DNA from: Aestuariivivens sediminicola
GTDB taxonomy: Bacteria > Bacteroidota > Bacteroidia > Flavobacteriales > Flavobacteriaceae
Length of the DNA stretch: 64,000 nucleotides
Assembly (NCBI RefSeq): GCF_022662015.1
Contig: NZ_JAKMCM010000001.1
Span: forward strand, 558,001 to 622,000
Direction: 5' to 3'
Of this stretch, positions 16,412 to 25,705 are shown piece after piece. A model generated the notes under the pieces. The model made no database searches. It saw only the letters and a list, made by a program, of their open reading frames with translations, and was not told where the DNA came from. Every line of letters begins with the position of its first letter. The first letter of the stretch is position 1. The position numbers were made by a program, and so were the translations under genes.

Positions 16412-16460
16412 GCACGCCTGCAAGATTAACCCGTGTTAATCACGCTATCAGGCGGGTGCA
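16412..16460. other. Hairpin between the tRNA remnant and the DUF58 gene
   Basis: The inner stem GATTAAC-CCGT-GTTAATC is perfect, and outer arms GCACGCCTG and CAGGCGGGTGC almost pair. It could end transcription from the DUF58 operon, which points toward it, but the T tract on that strand is not adjacent. Confidence 0.4.
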
Positions 16461-16521
16461 AATATACATGGCTTTTTTTATAACTCAAATCTTTTTTTAA
16501 TTTTTTTAAGCAAACACGTAT

Positions 16522-17451
16522 TCAAGCAAATTTTTGACGCTCAATCAAATAGGTTGTAAGTATGGTGTTAAAATTTTTGGTGATATCCGCTTCAACATAT
16601 TTTATTTTATACTGTGCGCATTTTAATCGGATGGCATCGAAATAATTTGCCACCATCTCCTGATAACTGTCTTTAATATTATGTGCATACAAATTAATGG
16701 ATTCACCTGTTTCAACATCTATAAACCGACGTGGATTGTTATCGAAATCAAAGGTGAACTCTTTCTCCTTATCAAAAACATGAAACAGGATCACTTCATG
16801 CTTATTATATTTTAAATGCCTCAACGCCTCAAACAACTTTGTATCATCCTCAACAGTCTGAAACATATCCGTGAATACGAAAATCATGGAACGCCTATGA
16901 ATCTTTTCTGCTATTTCGTGTAAATATTTATAGGTTTCCGTGGGTTTGTGTTCAGGCTCTGACAGGATCGCTTCACTTAAATGATTCAATAACATCTGAT
17001 GGTGGCGTTCGCTGCCCTTTTCCGGTGCATAATAATCATAGGCATCACTGTAAATACTTAAGCCAACCGCATCGCGTTGTTTCTTTAAGAGCTGCATAAG
17101 TGCTGCGGCCGCCAGTGCTGAAAAACCGATCTTATTTAAACCATCGAGAGAAAACGAATTCATCCTGGGGTAGTGCATTGAACTGCTGTTATCCAAAATA
17201 ATGTGACAACGTAAATTGGTTTCATCGTCGTAACGTTTCGTATATAATTTATCTGTTTTGGCGAAAAGTTTCCAGTCAATATGACGCGTGCTTTCTCCAC
17301 GATTGTAAATCTTGTGTTCGGCAAACTCAGCCGAGAACCCATGAAAAGGACTTTTATGCATGCCAGCAATAAAGCCTTCAACCACTTGTTTGGCAAGCAA
17401 TTCTAAATTCTTAAACCCTTCTGTTTTATTGAGTTCGGCCTGTAAGTTCAT
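16522..17451 (-). CDS. DUF58-domain protein
   Basis: A 309-residue soluble protein. It has the DUF58 signature (GESTRHIDWKLFAKTDKLY near residues 53-71) and continues as a von Willebrand A-like fold with a D-N-S-S-S-M-H metal-site motif (about 91-97) and F-V-F-T-D-M-F. Known: DUF58 proteins often accompany MoxR-type AAA ATPases and VWA proteins and probably act in protein complex assembly or envelope maturation. No moxR gene is in this window. The ClpP-type gene precedes it by 23 bases, so the two are probably co-transcribed. Confidence 0.85.
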   Translation of the reverse strand: MNLQAELNKTEGFKNLELLAKQVVEGFIAGMHKSPFHGFSAEFAEHKIYNRGESTRHIDWKLFAKTDKLYTKRYDDETNLRCHIILDNSSSMHYPRMNSFSLDGLNKIGFSALAAAALMQLLKKQRDAVGLSIYSDAYDYYAPEKGSERHHQMLLNHLSEAILSEPEHKPTETYKYLHEIAEKIHRRSMIFVFTDMFQTVEDDTKLFEALRHLKYNKHEVILFHVFDKEKEFTFDFDNNPRRFIDVETGESINLYAHNIKDSYQEMVANYFDAIRLKCAQYKIKYVEADITKNFNTILTTYLIERQKFA

Positions 17452-17474
17452 ATCCGTTCGTGCCCTCTCCTAAA

Positions 17475-18020
17475 TTAACTGTTAATGGCATCGACAATCC
17501 CATAGGCTACCGATTCTTCCGCTCCCATCCAATGGTCCCGATTAAAATCCTTCATCACCTTTTCGACCTTCTGACCACAGTTGTCTGCTAAAATCTGGGC
17601 GCTGATTTCTTTTGTCTTCAAGATTTCCTGGGCCGTAATTTCGATGTCACTCGCCTGTCCGCGCGCACCTCCACTGGGTTGGTGTATCATAACACGAGCA
17701 TGTGGCTGAATGAAACGTTTCCCTTTAGCACCGGCAGAAAGTAAAATCGAACCCATAGAAGCCGCCAAACCAGAACAAATGGTAGACACATCGCTTTTAA
17801 GTGATTTCATGCAATCATAAATGGCAAAGCCGGAGGTGACATAGCCTCCAGGACTATTAATATACAGTTGGATGTCCTCAGTCCCCAAGGCATCCAGATA
17901 AAGCAACCTGTCTATGACATGCTTCGCGGAAGTATCATCTACCTGCCCCCATAAAAACACCTTACGCTCATCGAGAAATTTAGAATCTATAAGGTCCTGT
18001 ACTTTTGTTTTTTTACTCAT
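17475..18020 (-). CDS. ClpP-family serine protease
   Basis: A 181-residue protein with the complete ClpP triad: Ser88 in GLAASMGS, His113 in MIHQPSGG and Asp162 in NRDHWM. The handle region and the YINSPGG strand are also present. Length is slightly shorter than the usual 195-200 residues because the N-terminal propeptide is short. Known: ClpP forms a double heptameric chamber that degrades proteins fed by ClpX or ClpA/C. There is no tig or clpX beside it, which is where the main clpP of Flavobacteriaceae often lies, so this may be a second paralogue. It lies between trxA and the DUF58 gene. Confidence 0.88.
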   Translation of the reverse strand: MSKKTKVQDLIDSKFLDERKVFLWGQVDDTSAKHVIDRLLYLDALGTEDIQLYINSPGGYVTSGFAIYDCMKSLKSDVSTICSGLAASMGSILLSAGAKGKRFIQPHARVMIHQPSGGARGQASDIEITAQEILKTKEISAQILADNCGQKVEKVMKDFNRDHWMGAEESVAYGIVDAINS

Positions 18021-18156
18021 AATTTGAATTTTTAAACTATTCTTGAAGATTATTCAATGGATACACCTTCCTGAAAAATGATCAGATGCCATGAACAAAA
18101 ACAATTACCCTATGATTTTGATTCTGTTTTTGATAGCATAGGTTTCAATGCATCTA

Positions 18157-18193
18157 AAATAAAAAAAGGTTTGCCAATTCGGCAAACCTTTTA
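18157..18193 (-). terminator. Rho-independent terminator of trxA
   Basis: An 11-bp stem AAAGGTTTGCC with loop AATTC; on the minus strand it is followed by a T run. It lies 20 bases past the trxA stop and separates trxA from the ClpP gene. Confidence 0.8.
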
Positions 18194-18213
18194 ATATTTC
18201 TTTTTCGCTGCAA

Positions 18214-18531
18214 CTATAGGAGTGAATCTATGGCATCGGTATAGGCGTTTTTAGGTGCAACACCGACCTGTCTACCAACGACCTCTCCATTTTGAAACAC
18301 CAACACGGTTGGAATGTTTCGTACACCATATTTAGCGGCAAATTCCTGATTAGCATCAACATCTACCTTTCCTACGACAGCCTTTCCTTCATATTCGCTG
18401 CTAATTTGTTCTATGATTGGACCAACCATTCTACATGGACCACACCAGGCAGCCCAGAAATCTACCAAAACAGGTTTATCGCTGTTCAAAACCGTTTCTT
18501 CAAATGTTGCATCTGTTATTTCTAATGCCAT
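18214..18531 (-). CDS. trxA: Thioredoxin
   Basis: A 105-residue protein with the classical thioredoxin fold and redox motif WCGPC (Cys30 and Cys33), preceded by VLVDFWA and with the cis-proline loop NIPTVLVF. There is no signal peptide, so it is cytoplasmic. Known role: reduction of protein disulfides using electrons from thioredoxin reductase. It is monocistronic, with its own terminator. The length and motifs are those of a standard TrxA. Confidence 0.95.
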   Translation of the reverse strand: MALEITDATFEETVLNSDKPVLVDFWAAWCGPCRMVGPIIEQISSEYEGKAVVGKVDVDANQEFAAKYGVRNIPTVLVFQNGEVVGRQVGVAPKNAYTDAIDSLL

Positions 18532-18813
18532 AATATCTAAGTTTTATTTTTTTACTAATTCAATGCGACAAAATTAGTCAAAAAAAACACGAAACCTTAC
18601 AAAGTGACAATTTGTTTTACTTATGGTGAAATCACATTCGTTTATCTAACGCGCTGCTTACCACAACAGGAAGTAAATACCTTTCTTTTTTAGCCGCTCT
18701 ATAAAGACGCCCCCTCCTTATTAATGATAAGACGCTTTGCAATGATTTTGCCTAAACATCGATTCGAATCCGTTCCTGTATCGGATCGCATTTCATCAAT
18801 CTCATTCACAAAA

Positions 18814-18829
18814 GCAACCAAATAGTTGC
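18814..18829. promoter_or_regulatory. Candidate ArsR operator, site 1
   Basis: GCAACCAAATAGTTGC is an inverted repeat GCAAC-N6-GTTGC. An identical copy lies 42 bases downstream. Both precede the SRPBCC-ArsR pair. The size and A/T-rich centre suit a dimeric winged-helix ArsR protein. Confidence 0.6.
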
Positions 18830-18855
18830 GTATTAGAAAAATTTGATTTACATTA

Positions 18856-18871
18856 GCAACCAAATAGTTGC
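18856..18871. promoter_or_regulatory. Candidate ArsR operator, site 2
   Basis: Second identical GCAACCAAATAGTTGC, 24 bases before the SRPBCC start codon, so bound repressor would block the promoter or early transcript. The rest of the 18,532-18,895 gap holds nothing else I can name. Confidence 0.6.
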
Positions 18872-18895
18872 ATAACAATCAAAAAGCAAACACTT

Positions 18896-19324
18896 ATGAA
18901 AGACCTTATTACAAAAGAAGCCCATTTTAATCATCCTATTGAAAAGGTTTGGAATGCCATTTCTAAGGCTGAAGAGATTTCCACCTGGTTTATAAAAGCT
19001 GATTTTAAGGCTGAATCAGGATATCATTACACCTTCATTGCAAGTCAAAAAAATGATTGTGTCAATATTACCGGCGTGGTGATAGAGGCTACGCCTTATA
19101 CCCTGATCTATACCTGGATAGTGGCCCATACCGAAGTGGAGACCACCGTAAAATGGGAACTTGAAGCCACCGACAATGGGACCAGACTCTACCTGGAGCA
19201 TTCCGGTATTTCAAAATACAAAGGCGACACCGCCATTAAAATGTTTGAAAGTTTTAACGGTGGCTGGGCTGGTTGTATGACTGAACTCAGTGATTATTTA
19301 AAAAAATTGGTCAATGCAGGATAA
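18896..19324 (+). CDS. SRPBCC (AHSA1-type) domain protein
   Basis: A 142-residue protein with a START-like/AHSA1 fold: the N-terminal helix-strand FNHPIEKVWNAISKAEEIS, W-F and the C-terminal G-W-x-G-C-M-T-E-L-S-D-Y-L helix are typical. Known: bacterial members bind small hydrophobic molecules or are detoxification-related, and are often paired with an ArsR regulator. The next gene overlaps by 11 bases, so expression is coupled. The ligand is unknown. Confidence 0.85.
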   Translation: MKDLITKEAHFNHPIEKVWNAISKAEEISTWFIKADFKAESGYHYTFIASQKNDCVNITGVVIEATPYTLIYTWIVAHTEVETTVKWELEATDNGTRLYLEHSGISKYKGDTAIKMFESFNGGWAGCMTELSDYLKKLVNAG

Positions 19325-19637
19325 GATCACCAGGCTTTTTAAAGCCATTTCAGACCCGACAAGGCGTGATATTTTTCACGCCTTGGTCATAGCGACATCG
19401 GCGCTCTCTATTTCTCAAATATCAAATCAGTTTGATATGACCCGACAAGGTGTAACCAAACATATTAAAACGCTTGAGGAGGCCGGACTTCTGAAAATTC
19501 AAATCCAAGGAAGAGAACGATTTTGCCTGGCTCAACCAAATGAACTTGAAGCCATTAACAAGTGGCTGAAATTTTACGAACAATTCTGGGATGACCACCT
19601 CGACCGATTAGGAGATTATTTGGATCATCAGACTTAG
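19314..19637 (+). CDS. ArsR-family transcriptional regulator
   Basis: A 107-residue winged-helix protein. ISDPTRRDIFHAL at the N-terminus and the recognition helix region FDMTRQGVTKHIKTLEEAGL identify ArsR/SmtB-like regulators of the type paired with SRPBCC proteins. It has only one cysteine, so the metal-binding sites of true ArsR are absent and the signal is probably organic or linked to its partner protein. It likely binds the two GCAACCAAATAGTTGC sites upstream of the pair (autoregulation). Its stop overlaps that of convergent dnaE. Confidence 0.88.
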   Translation: MQDKITRLFKAISDPTRRDIFHALVIATSALSISQISNQFDMTRQGVTKHIKTLEEAGLLKIQIQGRERFCLAQPNELEAINKWLKFYEQFWDDHLDRLGDYLDHQT

Positions 19638-22600
19638 TTCAGTATATAAGGTACATGCTGCTCCTCCAATTCCTGTAATAACTCCTGACTCACTTTTACC
19701 TTTTGCTTTCTGCTACCCATGCTGAGTTTAATTTTTTCTTCGGAATCGTAAATCAAAAAATTAAGTGCCTGATTGCCCGGATGTAATTTTAGCAATTCCT
19801 TTAAAGCCAGTATTTTTTCTTTTTTCAAATCATTGATATCAACCTGTATGGACAATTTCTTGGCATAGGCATCCATGACATCATGAAGCAACTGGAAATT
19901 ATTAAACTGTAATCGGGGTTCACCACGCTGGCCGGTATCCTTATTTATCCAACCCTCCCGGACAAATGTCTTCACAAACACGAAATTATTCTTCATTAAA
20001 AAATGTCTGAACTTAAGATATTCCTCCCCAAAAATTCGAAACTCAAAGCTGTCGGTATAATCTTCAACGGTGAATAGCGCCCATCCTTTTCCCTGTTTAC
20101 TCACACGATGTTGTACGTCCGTAACCACACCTCCAAATATGAGTTCGCGATTCACAAAAGGTTCCAGGTTATTGAATAAACCCACCGTGGCATTGCAAAA
20201 GGTATTCATTTCGGTCTTAAAGTCATCCAGGGGATGTCCGGAAATATATATGCCAACGACCTCACGCTCCTTACCAAGTTTTTCCATGGTGCCCCACTCT
20301 TCGCACGGTGGCACCTGGGGTTCGGCTATTTGTACCGCACTCGCATCTCCAAACAGACTTACCTGTGCAGAATTTTCATTTTCCTGGTGCTTCGCTCCAT
20401 ATTTAATGGCCTTTTCCAGAAACGTGATTCCATCGCCGTCATCATGAAAGTACTGTGCACGATGCGTCGATTTAAAACAATCGAATCCTCCCGCAAGGGC
20501 TAAATTTTCAAATGCCTTCTTATTCGCCGCTCGCAAATCTATTCGCTTTGCCAAATCGAAAATGGACTTGTAGTTTCCATCCTTCTTTCTGTTCTCAACA
20601 ATCGTCTTTACCGCACCATGCCCAACGCCCTTTATGGCTCCCATACCAAACCGAACCGCGTTATCCTGATTCACTGAAAACTTATAGTAGGATTCATTAA
20701 CATCAGGCCCCAGGACTTTCAGCTTCATTCGCTTGCATTCTTCCATAAAAAAGGTCACCTGTTTGATGTCATTCATGTTATTCGATAACACTGCGGCCAT
20801 ATACTCTGCAGGATAATGCGCCTTTAAATACGCCGTCTGATAGGCGATCCAGGCATAACAGGTGGAATGGGACTTGTTGAATGCATAACTCGCAAAGGCC
20901 TCCCAATCTTTCCAAACCTTTTCCAAAATGTCCGCATCATGTCCATTCGCACTTGCCTGCTCGATAAATTTTGGTTTCATTTTATCGAGTACCGCGATTT
21001 GCTTTTTACCCATAGCCTTTCGCAATACATCGGCTTCACCTTTTGTGAAATTGGCTAATTTTTGAGACAACAGCATCACCTGCTCCTGATAGACCGTAAT
21101 GCCATAAGTTTCCTTTAGGTATTCTTCCATGGCGGGCAGATCGTACTCTATCGCCTCATCACCATGCTTTCTCCTTACAAAACTGGGAATGTATTCCATT
21201 GGCCCGGGTCGGTACAGCGCATTCATGGCAATCAGGTCTTCGAAGACGGTAGGCTTTAAATCGCGAAGGTGTTTTTGCATACCCGGAGATTCGTATTGAA
21301 AAACGCCGACCGTTTCGCCACGCTGAAACAAATTATAGGTCATTTCATCATCCAATGGAAATGCTTCCGGATCAAGATCTATACCGTGCCTTGCTTTTAC
21401 AATTTTTACAGTATCCTTTATTAAGGTCAACGTTTTTAACCCCAGAAAGTCCATTTTCAACAATCCGGCCGCTTCCACGACAGAATTATCGAATTGGGTT
21501 ACGTAAAGCTCAGAATCCTTCGCTGTGGCCACCGGTACAAAATTGGTAATGTCGTCCGGCGTAATGATGACACCACATGCATGTATTCCCGTATTTCTTA
21601 CAGAACCTTCAAGTGTTCTGGCCGTATTTACCGTTTCGGCCTCCAAATCGTCACCTTCCGATATATTTAAAAGTTGATTTACTTTTTCAAGGTCTTCTGC
21701 CCGAAATTTACTGCTTAAGCCTTTCTCGTCTAAGTCGAATATTTTGTTGAGTTTCGACATGTTTGGAATGAGCTTGGCAATTCTGTCGGCGTCAAATAAG
21801 GGCAGATCCAGCACACGAGCCGTATCCCTTATCGAGGATTTCGCCGCCATGGTACCGTAGGTGATGATCTGAGCGACCTGATTACTACCGTACTTTTTAA
21901 TAACATAATCCATAACACGACCACGGCCCTCATCATCAAAATCGATATCGATATCCGGCATACTGATACGGTCCGGATTTAGAAAACGCTCAAAAAGCAA
22001 ATCATACTTCAGTGGATCGATATTCGTGATCCATAAACAGTAGGCCACCACCGAACCCGCTGCAGAACCACGTCCCGGCCCCACAGAAACATTCATGTTT
22101 CGAGCTTCACGGATAAAATCCTCTACAATTAAAAAATACCCCGGATATCCCGTATTTTCAATAACACTGAGTTCAAAATCTATACGCTCCTTGATGTCTT
22201 CAGAGAGTACCTCTCCATAACGTTTTTTGGCGCCTTCATAGGTTAAATGTCTTAAGTAGGCATTCTCCCCCCGTTTACCCCCGTCAATCAGATCCTGTTC
22301 ATGTTTGAACTCTTCAGGTATATCAAATGCCGGCAACAGGACCTCTCGAGCCAACTCATAGGTTTCAATCTTATCGACGACCTCCTGAATGTTGACAATG
22401 GCTTCAGGGAGGTCCTGAAACAGCTGTTTCATTTCATCAGAGGATTTAAAATAATATTCCTGGTTGGGCAGTCCGTATCGGTAGCCTCTTCCACGACCTA
22501 TAGGTGTAGCCTGTTTTTCTCCATCCTTAACACAAAGCAGAATATCGTGTGCATTGGCATCCTCCTTACTTTGGTAGTAGGTGTTATTTGTAGCGACTAT

Positions 22601-24022
22601 TTTGATATTGTGCCTTTTTGCCAGTTGTATCAGTGTTGGATTAACACGATCCTCATCTTCCTGATGGTGCCGCATTACTTCCATATAAAGGTCGTCCCCG
22701 AATTCCCCTTTCCACCATAGCAGGGCTTCCTCGGCCTGTACCTCCCCGACATTGAGCACTTTACTCGCAATTTCTCCGTACAAATTGCCGGTCAGGACAA
22801 TGAGATCTTCCTTGTATTTCTGCACCAATGCTTTGTCGATTCTTGGAACGTAATAAAAGCCATCGACAAAGGCATGTGAGGATAACTTTGCCAAATTGTG
22901 ATAGCCATTTTTATTTTTTGCCAAGAAGACCATTTGATACCCATTGTCCTTTCTGGTTTTGTCCAAATGGTTATCACAGACAAAAAACTCACAGCCAATA
23001 ATTGGCTTGATCCTATTTTTTTTAACAATCTCCCCCTTTTTTTCAGCTTCCACAATATCGGCCTTTATCAGGCTGTTTTGCCTGTTTACGGCATTTATAA
23101 AATGAAATGCTCCCATCATGTTGGCATGATCGGTAAGGGCTACAGCGGGCATATTGTTTGCTGCAGCTACTCCAACCAATTCTGAGACACTCATAGTGGA
23201 TTGCAGAACAGAAAACTGGGAATGGTTGTGCAAATGCACAAAATCGACATCAGCCAATTCGGAAACATTCTGACTTATTTCTTCCGATGAGATACTATCG
23301 GCTTTTTTGGAGGATAAACGCTGACGTATTTTGGAACTTTCCGATTTAAGATTTACATGATTTAAGCCAATGAGCTGAATGGTTCCTGGATGTTCCTCGG
23401 TAAACTTTTCAAAATACTCCGGAGTAACATCCAACTCCTCATCTGTATATTCCCGCAATCGGACCAACTCAAGGAAACACCGAGTGGTTGCCTCCACATC
23501 GGCAGTTGCATTATGCGCTTCGGCAAAGGCTTCATTAAATAAATGATGGTATAACTCAGTTAGGGTTGGCAATTTAAACTTCCCCCCGCGACCTCCGGGA
23601 ATTCTGCATAACTCTGCAGTGTGTTCTGTACAGGTGTCTAATACGGGCAACTCCTGTAAAGCATTAGATAGCTCAGCTCTCACAAATTCAGCACCCATAA
23701 TATTAAGGTCAAACTTCACATTTTGACCAACAACAAATTTAGTCTTACCCAGTGCCTCATTGAATTTTTCCAATACCTCCCTGATCGGTCGACCGTTCTC
23801 CTGTGCCAATTCAGTAGAGATCCCATGAACCTTTTCCGCATCATAGGGAATATTGAATCCTTCAGGCTGAATTAAATAATCCTGATGATCTAAACAATGC
23901 CCCATGGCATCATGCAATTGCCATGCAATCTGTATGCATCTCGGCCAGTTTTCCACATCGGTAACAGGAGCATCCCAACGTTTTGGGAGGCCCGTGGTTT
24001 CAGTATCGAAAATTAAATACAT
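19634..24022 (-). CDS. dnaE: DNA polymerase III alpha subunit with fused N-terminal exonuclease
   Basis: A 1462-residue replicative polymerase. Residues 1-190 are a DnaQ-type 3'-5' exonuclease (DTETTG at 6-11 and the H-N-A-T-A-D-V-E motif III). A PHP domain starts near 258 with HLHNHSQFSVL. The polymerase palm has the catalytic PDIDIDFDD near residue 689 and GPGRGSAAGS before it. A C-terminal OB-fold (about 1280-1370) and tau-binding tail follow. Known: Bacteroidota DnaE is commonly about 1450 residues because of this fusion, so proofreading is carried in cis. It converges with the ArsR gene by a 4-base overlap. No frameshift or truncation is seen. Confidence 0.95.
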   Translation of the reverse strand: MYLIFDTETTGLPKRWDAPVTDVENWPRCIQIAWQLHDAMGHCLDHQDYLIQPEGFNIPYDAEKVHGISTELAQENGRPIREVLEKFNEALGKTKFVVGQNVKFDLNIMGAEFVRAELSNALQELPVLDTCTEHTAELCRIPGGRGGKFKLPTLTELYHHLFNEAFAEAHNATADVEATTRCFLELVRLREYTDEELDVTPEYFEKFTEEHPGTIQLIGLNHVNLKSESSKIRQRLSSKKADSISSEEISQNVSELADVDFVHLHNHSQFSVLQSTMSVSELVGVAAANNMPAVALTDHANMMGAFHFINAVNRQNSLIKADIVEAEKKGEIVKKNRIKPIIGCEFFVCDNHLDKTRKDNGYQMVFLAKNKNGYHNLAKLSSHAFVDGFYYVPRIDKALVQKYKEDLIVLTGNLYGEIASKVLNVGEVQAEEALLWWKGEFGDDLYMEVMRHHQEDEDRVNPTLIQLAKRHNIKIVATNNTYYQSKEDANAHDILLCVKDGEKQATPIGRGRGYRYGLPNQEYYFKSSDEMKQLFQDLPEAIVNIQEVVDKIETYELAREVLLPAFDIPEEFKHEQDLIDGGKRGENAYLRHLTYEGAKKRYGEVLSEDIKERIDFELSVIENTGYPGYFLIVEDFIREARNMNVSVGPGRGSAAGSVVAYCLWITNIDPLKYDLLFERFLNPDRISMPDIDIDFDDEGRGRVMDYVIKKYGSNQVAQIITYGTMAAKSSIRDTARVLDLPLFDADRIAKLIPNMSKLNKIFDLDEKGLSSKFRAEDLEKVNQLLNISEGDDLEAETVNTARTLEGSVRNTGIHACGVIITPDDITNFVPVATAKDSELYVTQFDNSVVEAAGLLKMDFLGLKTLTLIKDTVKIVKARHGIDLDPEAFPLDDEMTYNLFQRGETVGVFQYESPGMQKHLRDLKPTVFEDLIAMNALYRPGPMEYIPSFVRRKHGDEAIEYDLPAMEEYLKETYGITVYQEQVMLLSQKLANFTKGEADVLRKAMGKKQIAVLDKMKPKFIEQASANGHDADILEKVWKDWEAFASYAFNKSHSTCYAWIAYQTAYLKAHYPAEYMAAVLSNNMNDIKQVTFFMEECKRMKLKVLGPDVNESYYKFSVNQDNAVRFGMGAIKGVGHGAVKTIVENRKKDGNYKSIFDLAKRIDLRAANKKAFENLALAGGFDCFKSTHRAQYFHDDGDGITFLEKAIKYGAKHQENENSAQVSLFGDASAVQIAEPQVPPCEEWGTMEKLGKEREVVGIYISGHPLDDFKTEMNTFCNATVGLFNNLEPFVNRELIFGGVVTDVQHRVSKQGKGWALFTVEDYTDSFEFRIFGEEYLKFRHFLMKNNFVFVKTFVREGWINKDTGQRGEPRLQFNNFQLLHDVMDAYAKKLSIQVDINDLKKEKILALKELLKLHPGNQALNFLIYDSEEKIKLSMGSRKQKVKVSQELLQELEEQHVPYILN

Positions 24023-24363
24023 GCTGTTGTTTTAAGGGTTGTTGAAATCCTGCATTTTAAGCAAAATGGAAAAGTTTAAAAATACACAGAATTTCAACTT
24101 TATTAAAGTGAAGTTATAAACAGTTGTAAACAGACGAAAATGTTCCGATTTTGTGCGAATTTTTTCAAAAAAATGCAGTTCAACTCCGCTAATTAGAAGA
24201 CTGAAAATCCATTTCCCCGGCATGTCTGCAAAAATTAGTGGTAAAAATCAATGTATCTGGAGAGGTCATAAAACGCTCAAAATCTTGATAATCAGTTACT
24301 TTATTTAAAATAAAACAAAAACTTTTCCCTACCCTATGAAAAATATTCTAATAAACTAAAACC

Positions 24364-24406
24364 TAACATTTGTCATAGTTTCGGGTAGGTTAAATTAATA
24401 TTTTTC
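24364..24406 (+). promoter_or_regulatory. Promoter of the hexaheme operon with Crp/Fnr-type site
   Basis: TAACATTTGTCA (24364-24375; one arm differs by one base from TGACA) has its centre 29.5 bp before the -7 element TATTTTTC. This leaves a leader of about 24 bases before the ATG. The same spacing occurs at four other promoters in the window. The rest of the 411-base gap upstream, shared with dnaE, holds nothing I recognise. Confidence 0.5.
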
Positions 24407-24434
24407 GTCCATCATATAATTAACAAATATCGTC

Positions 24435-25613
24435 ATGAAAAATTTAAAGCTCATCATTAACTTGATCGTTATCACAACAAGTTTAATGTTATTCCAATGT
24501 ACAAGTGATTACACCGCAATTGAAGGCCCAGCAGGTATTGATGGCATTGACGGGGTTGATGGCATCGATGGTATTGATGGCATTGACGGGGTTGGTGTTC
24601 AGGAATGTATCGACTGTCACGCCTCATCGCATAGAGCAGGCATTTTTGATGCATACTATATGTCAAATCACGGTGGCCAACCAGGGTATTCTTATGGATC
24701 ATGGAGTAGAGGCACCAGAGAAAGTTGTGCCGCATGCCATAACAATGCTGGTTTTATTGATTATATAGAGACAGGAGGTGTAGCCAAAGGTGGTTATAAT
24801 GAATCCAAACCACTAAACTGTACTGGCTGCCACAGTGTACATCGTTCATTCGATTTTGAAACCGACGGTAATGATTATGCTGTAAGAACCCTGGATCCAG
24901 TAGACTTCAGAGTATTTGCTGAGAATGATGCTCTTCCGGATTATATTTTAGATTACGGCAATGCCAGTAATATGTGTGCCAACTGTCATCAACCAAGAAG
25001 GGGAACGCCTGTCGCAGATGAATATCCCGGTAAATATTTACAAACCAGCGGTCACTGGGGACCACACCACGGTCCGCAAACGGCTCTGCTGGAAGGACTT
25101 TTAGGTGCCTACTCTACGTTCACATTAGTTGAAGATATCCCCGCCGTCAAACAAGCAGCCCACAGGACCGATACAGCCGCATGTATCGATTGCCATATGC
25201 GGCATACCACAGATGGTTCATTTGGACACAGTTGGAATCCTACAAGAAACAACTGTAATGACTGTCATGGTGGCAATGCACAAGACCTTGAAGTTGCCGG
25301 TTTGGAAGACGATTGGCTAGCATTGGGACACCTGTTAGAGCAAGTCGTAGGTCAGGCTATTGACGACGACGACCAACCTATGTTTGAAGCTGACGGCGTC
25401 ACTCCGGTTCCAGTTGTAGGTATTGTTCATTACGAAGAACCAGATGATCCAAGTGAGGAAGGTGAATGGCATCCGCAAACCGGTCTATTTGACTTGAAAT
25501 ATGCCGAAGCCGCATGGAACTTCCTGTTTATCTATGAAGATAGAAGTATGGGTATCCATAATCCTGATTATGCAAAATCATTAATTAAGAATTCCTTAGC
25601 TAACATACAATAA
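24435..25613 (+). CDS. Hexaheme c-type cytochrome lipoprotein with collagen-like linker
   Basis: A 392-residue protein. The lipoprotein signal ends at Cys22 (LFQC). Residues 31-54 are eight G-x-y triplets (GPA, then GID/GVD repeats, GVG), a collagen-like spacer. Six CxxCH motifs follow: 58-62, 98-102, 129-133, 181-185, about 250 and about 274. Extra histidines (HWGPHHG) could be distal ligands. Inferred: an outer-membrane or periplasmic electron carrier at the head of an operon with further cytochromes, a barrel and FeS-NrfD modules. It is not a known nitrite reductase: there is no C-x2-C-K motif. A 15-bp hairpin separates it from the next gene. Confidence 0.88.
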   Translation: MKNLKLIINLIVITTSLMLFQCTSDYTAIEGPAGIDGIDGVDGIDGIDGIDGVGVQECIDCHASSHRAGIFDAYYMSNHGGQPGYSYGSWSRGTRESCAACHNNAGFIDYIETGGVAKGGYNESKPLNCTGCHSVHRSFDFETDGNDYAVRTLDPVDFRVFAENDALPDYILDYGNASNMCANCHQPRRGTPVADEYPGKYLQTSGHWGPHHGPQTALLEGLLGAYSTFTLVEDIPAVKQAAHRTDTAACIDCHMRHTTDGSFGHSWNPTRNNCNDCHGGNAQDLEVAGLEDDWLALGHLLEQVVGQAIDDDDQPMFEADGVTPVPVVGIVHYEEPDDPSEEGEWHPQTGLFDLKYAEAAWNFLFIYEDRSMGIHNPDYAKSLIKNSLANIQ

Positions 25614-25624
25614 TTGAGGTTGAT

Positions 25625-25658
25625 TACAATAGTTTGGTCTCAAGACCAAACTATTGTA
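25625..25658 (+). other. Perfect 15-bp intercistronic hairpin
   Basis: The arms TACAATAGTTTGGTC and its exact complement enclose loop TCAA. It starts 12 bases after the hexaheme stop and has no T run after it, so it is more likely an mRNA stabiliser or partial attenuator that sets the ratio of the first cistron to the rest. Confidence 0.7.
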
Positions 25659-25705
25659 GCTCCTCGAATGAAGTTGGCAATGAATTTTAGATAAAATTAA
25701 TTACA

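Noticed and set aside
19634-24022. Several plus-strand frames of 60-140 codons opposite dnaE
   Set aside because: They lie entirely opposite a clear 1462-residue polymerase gene, have no signals of their own and the composition of antisense codons.
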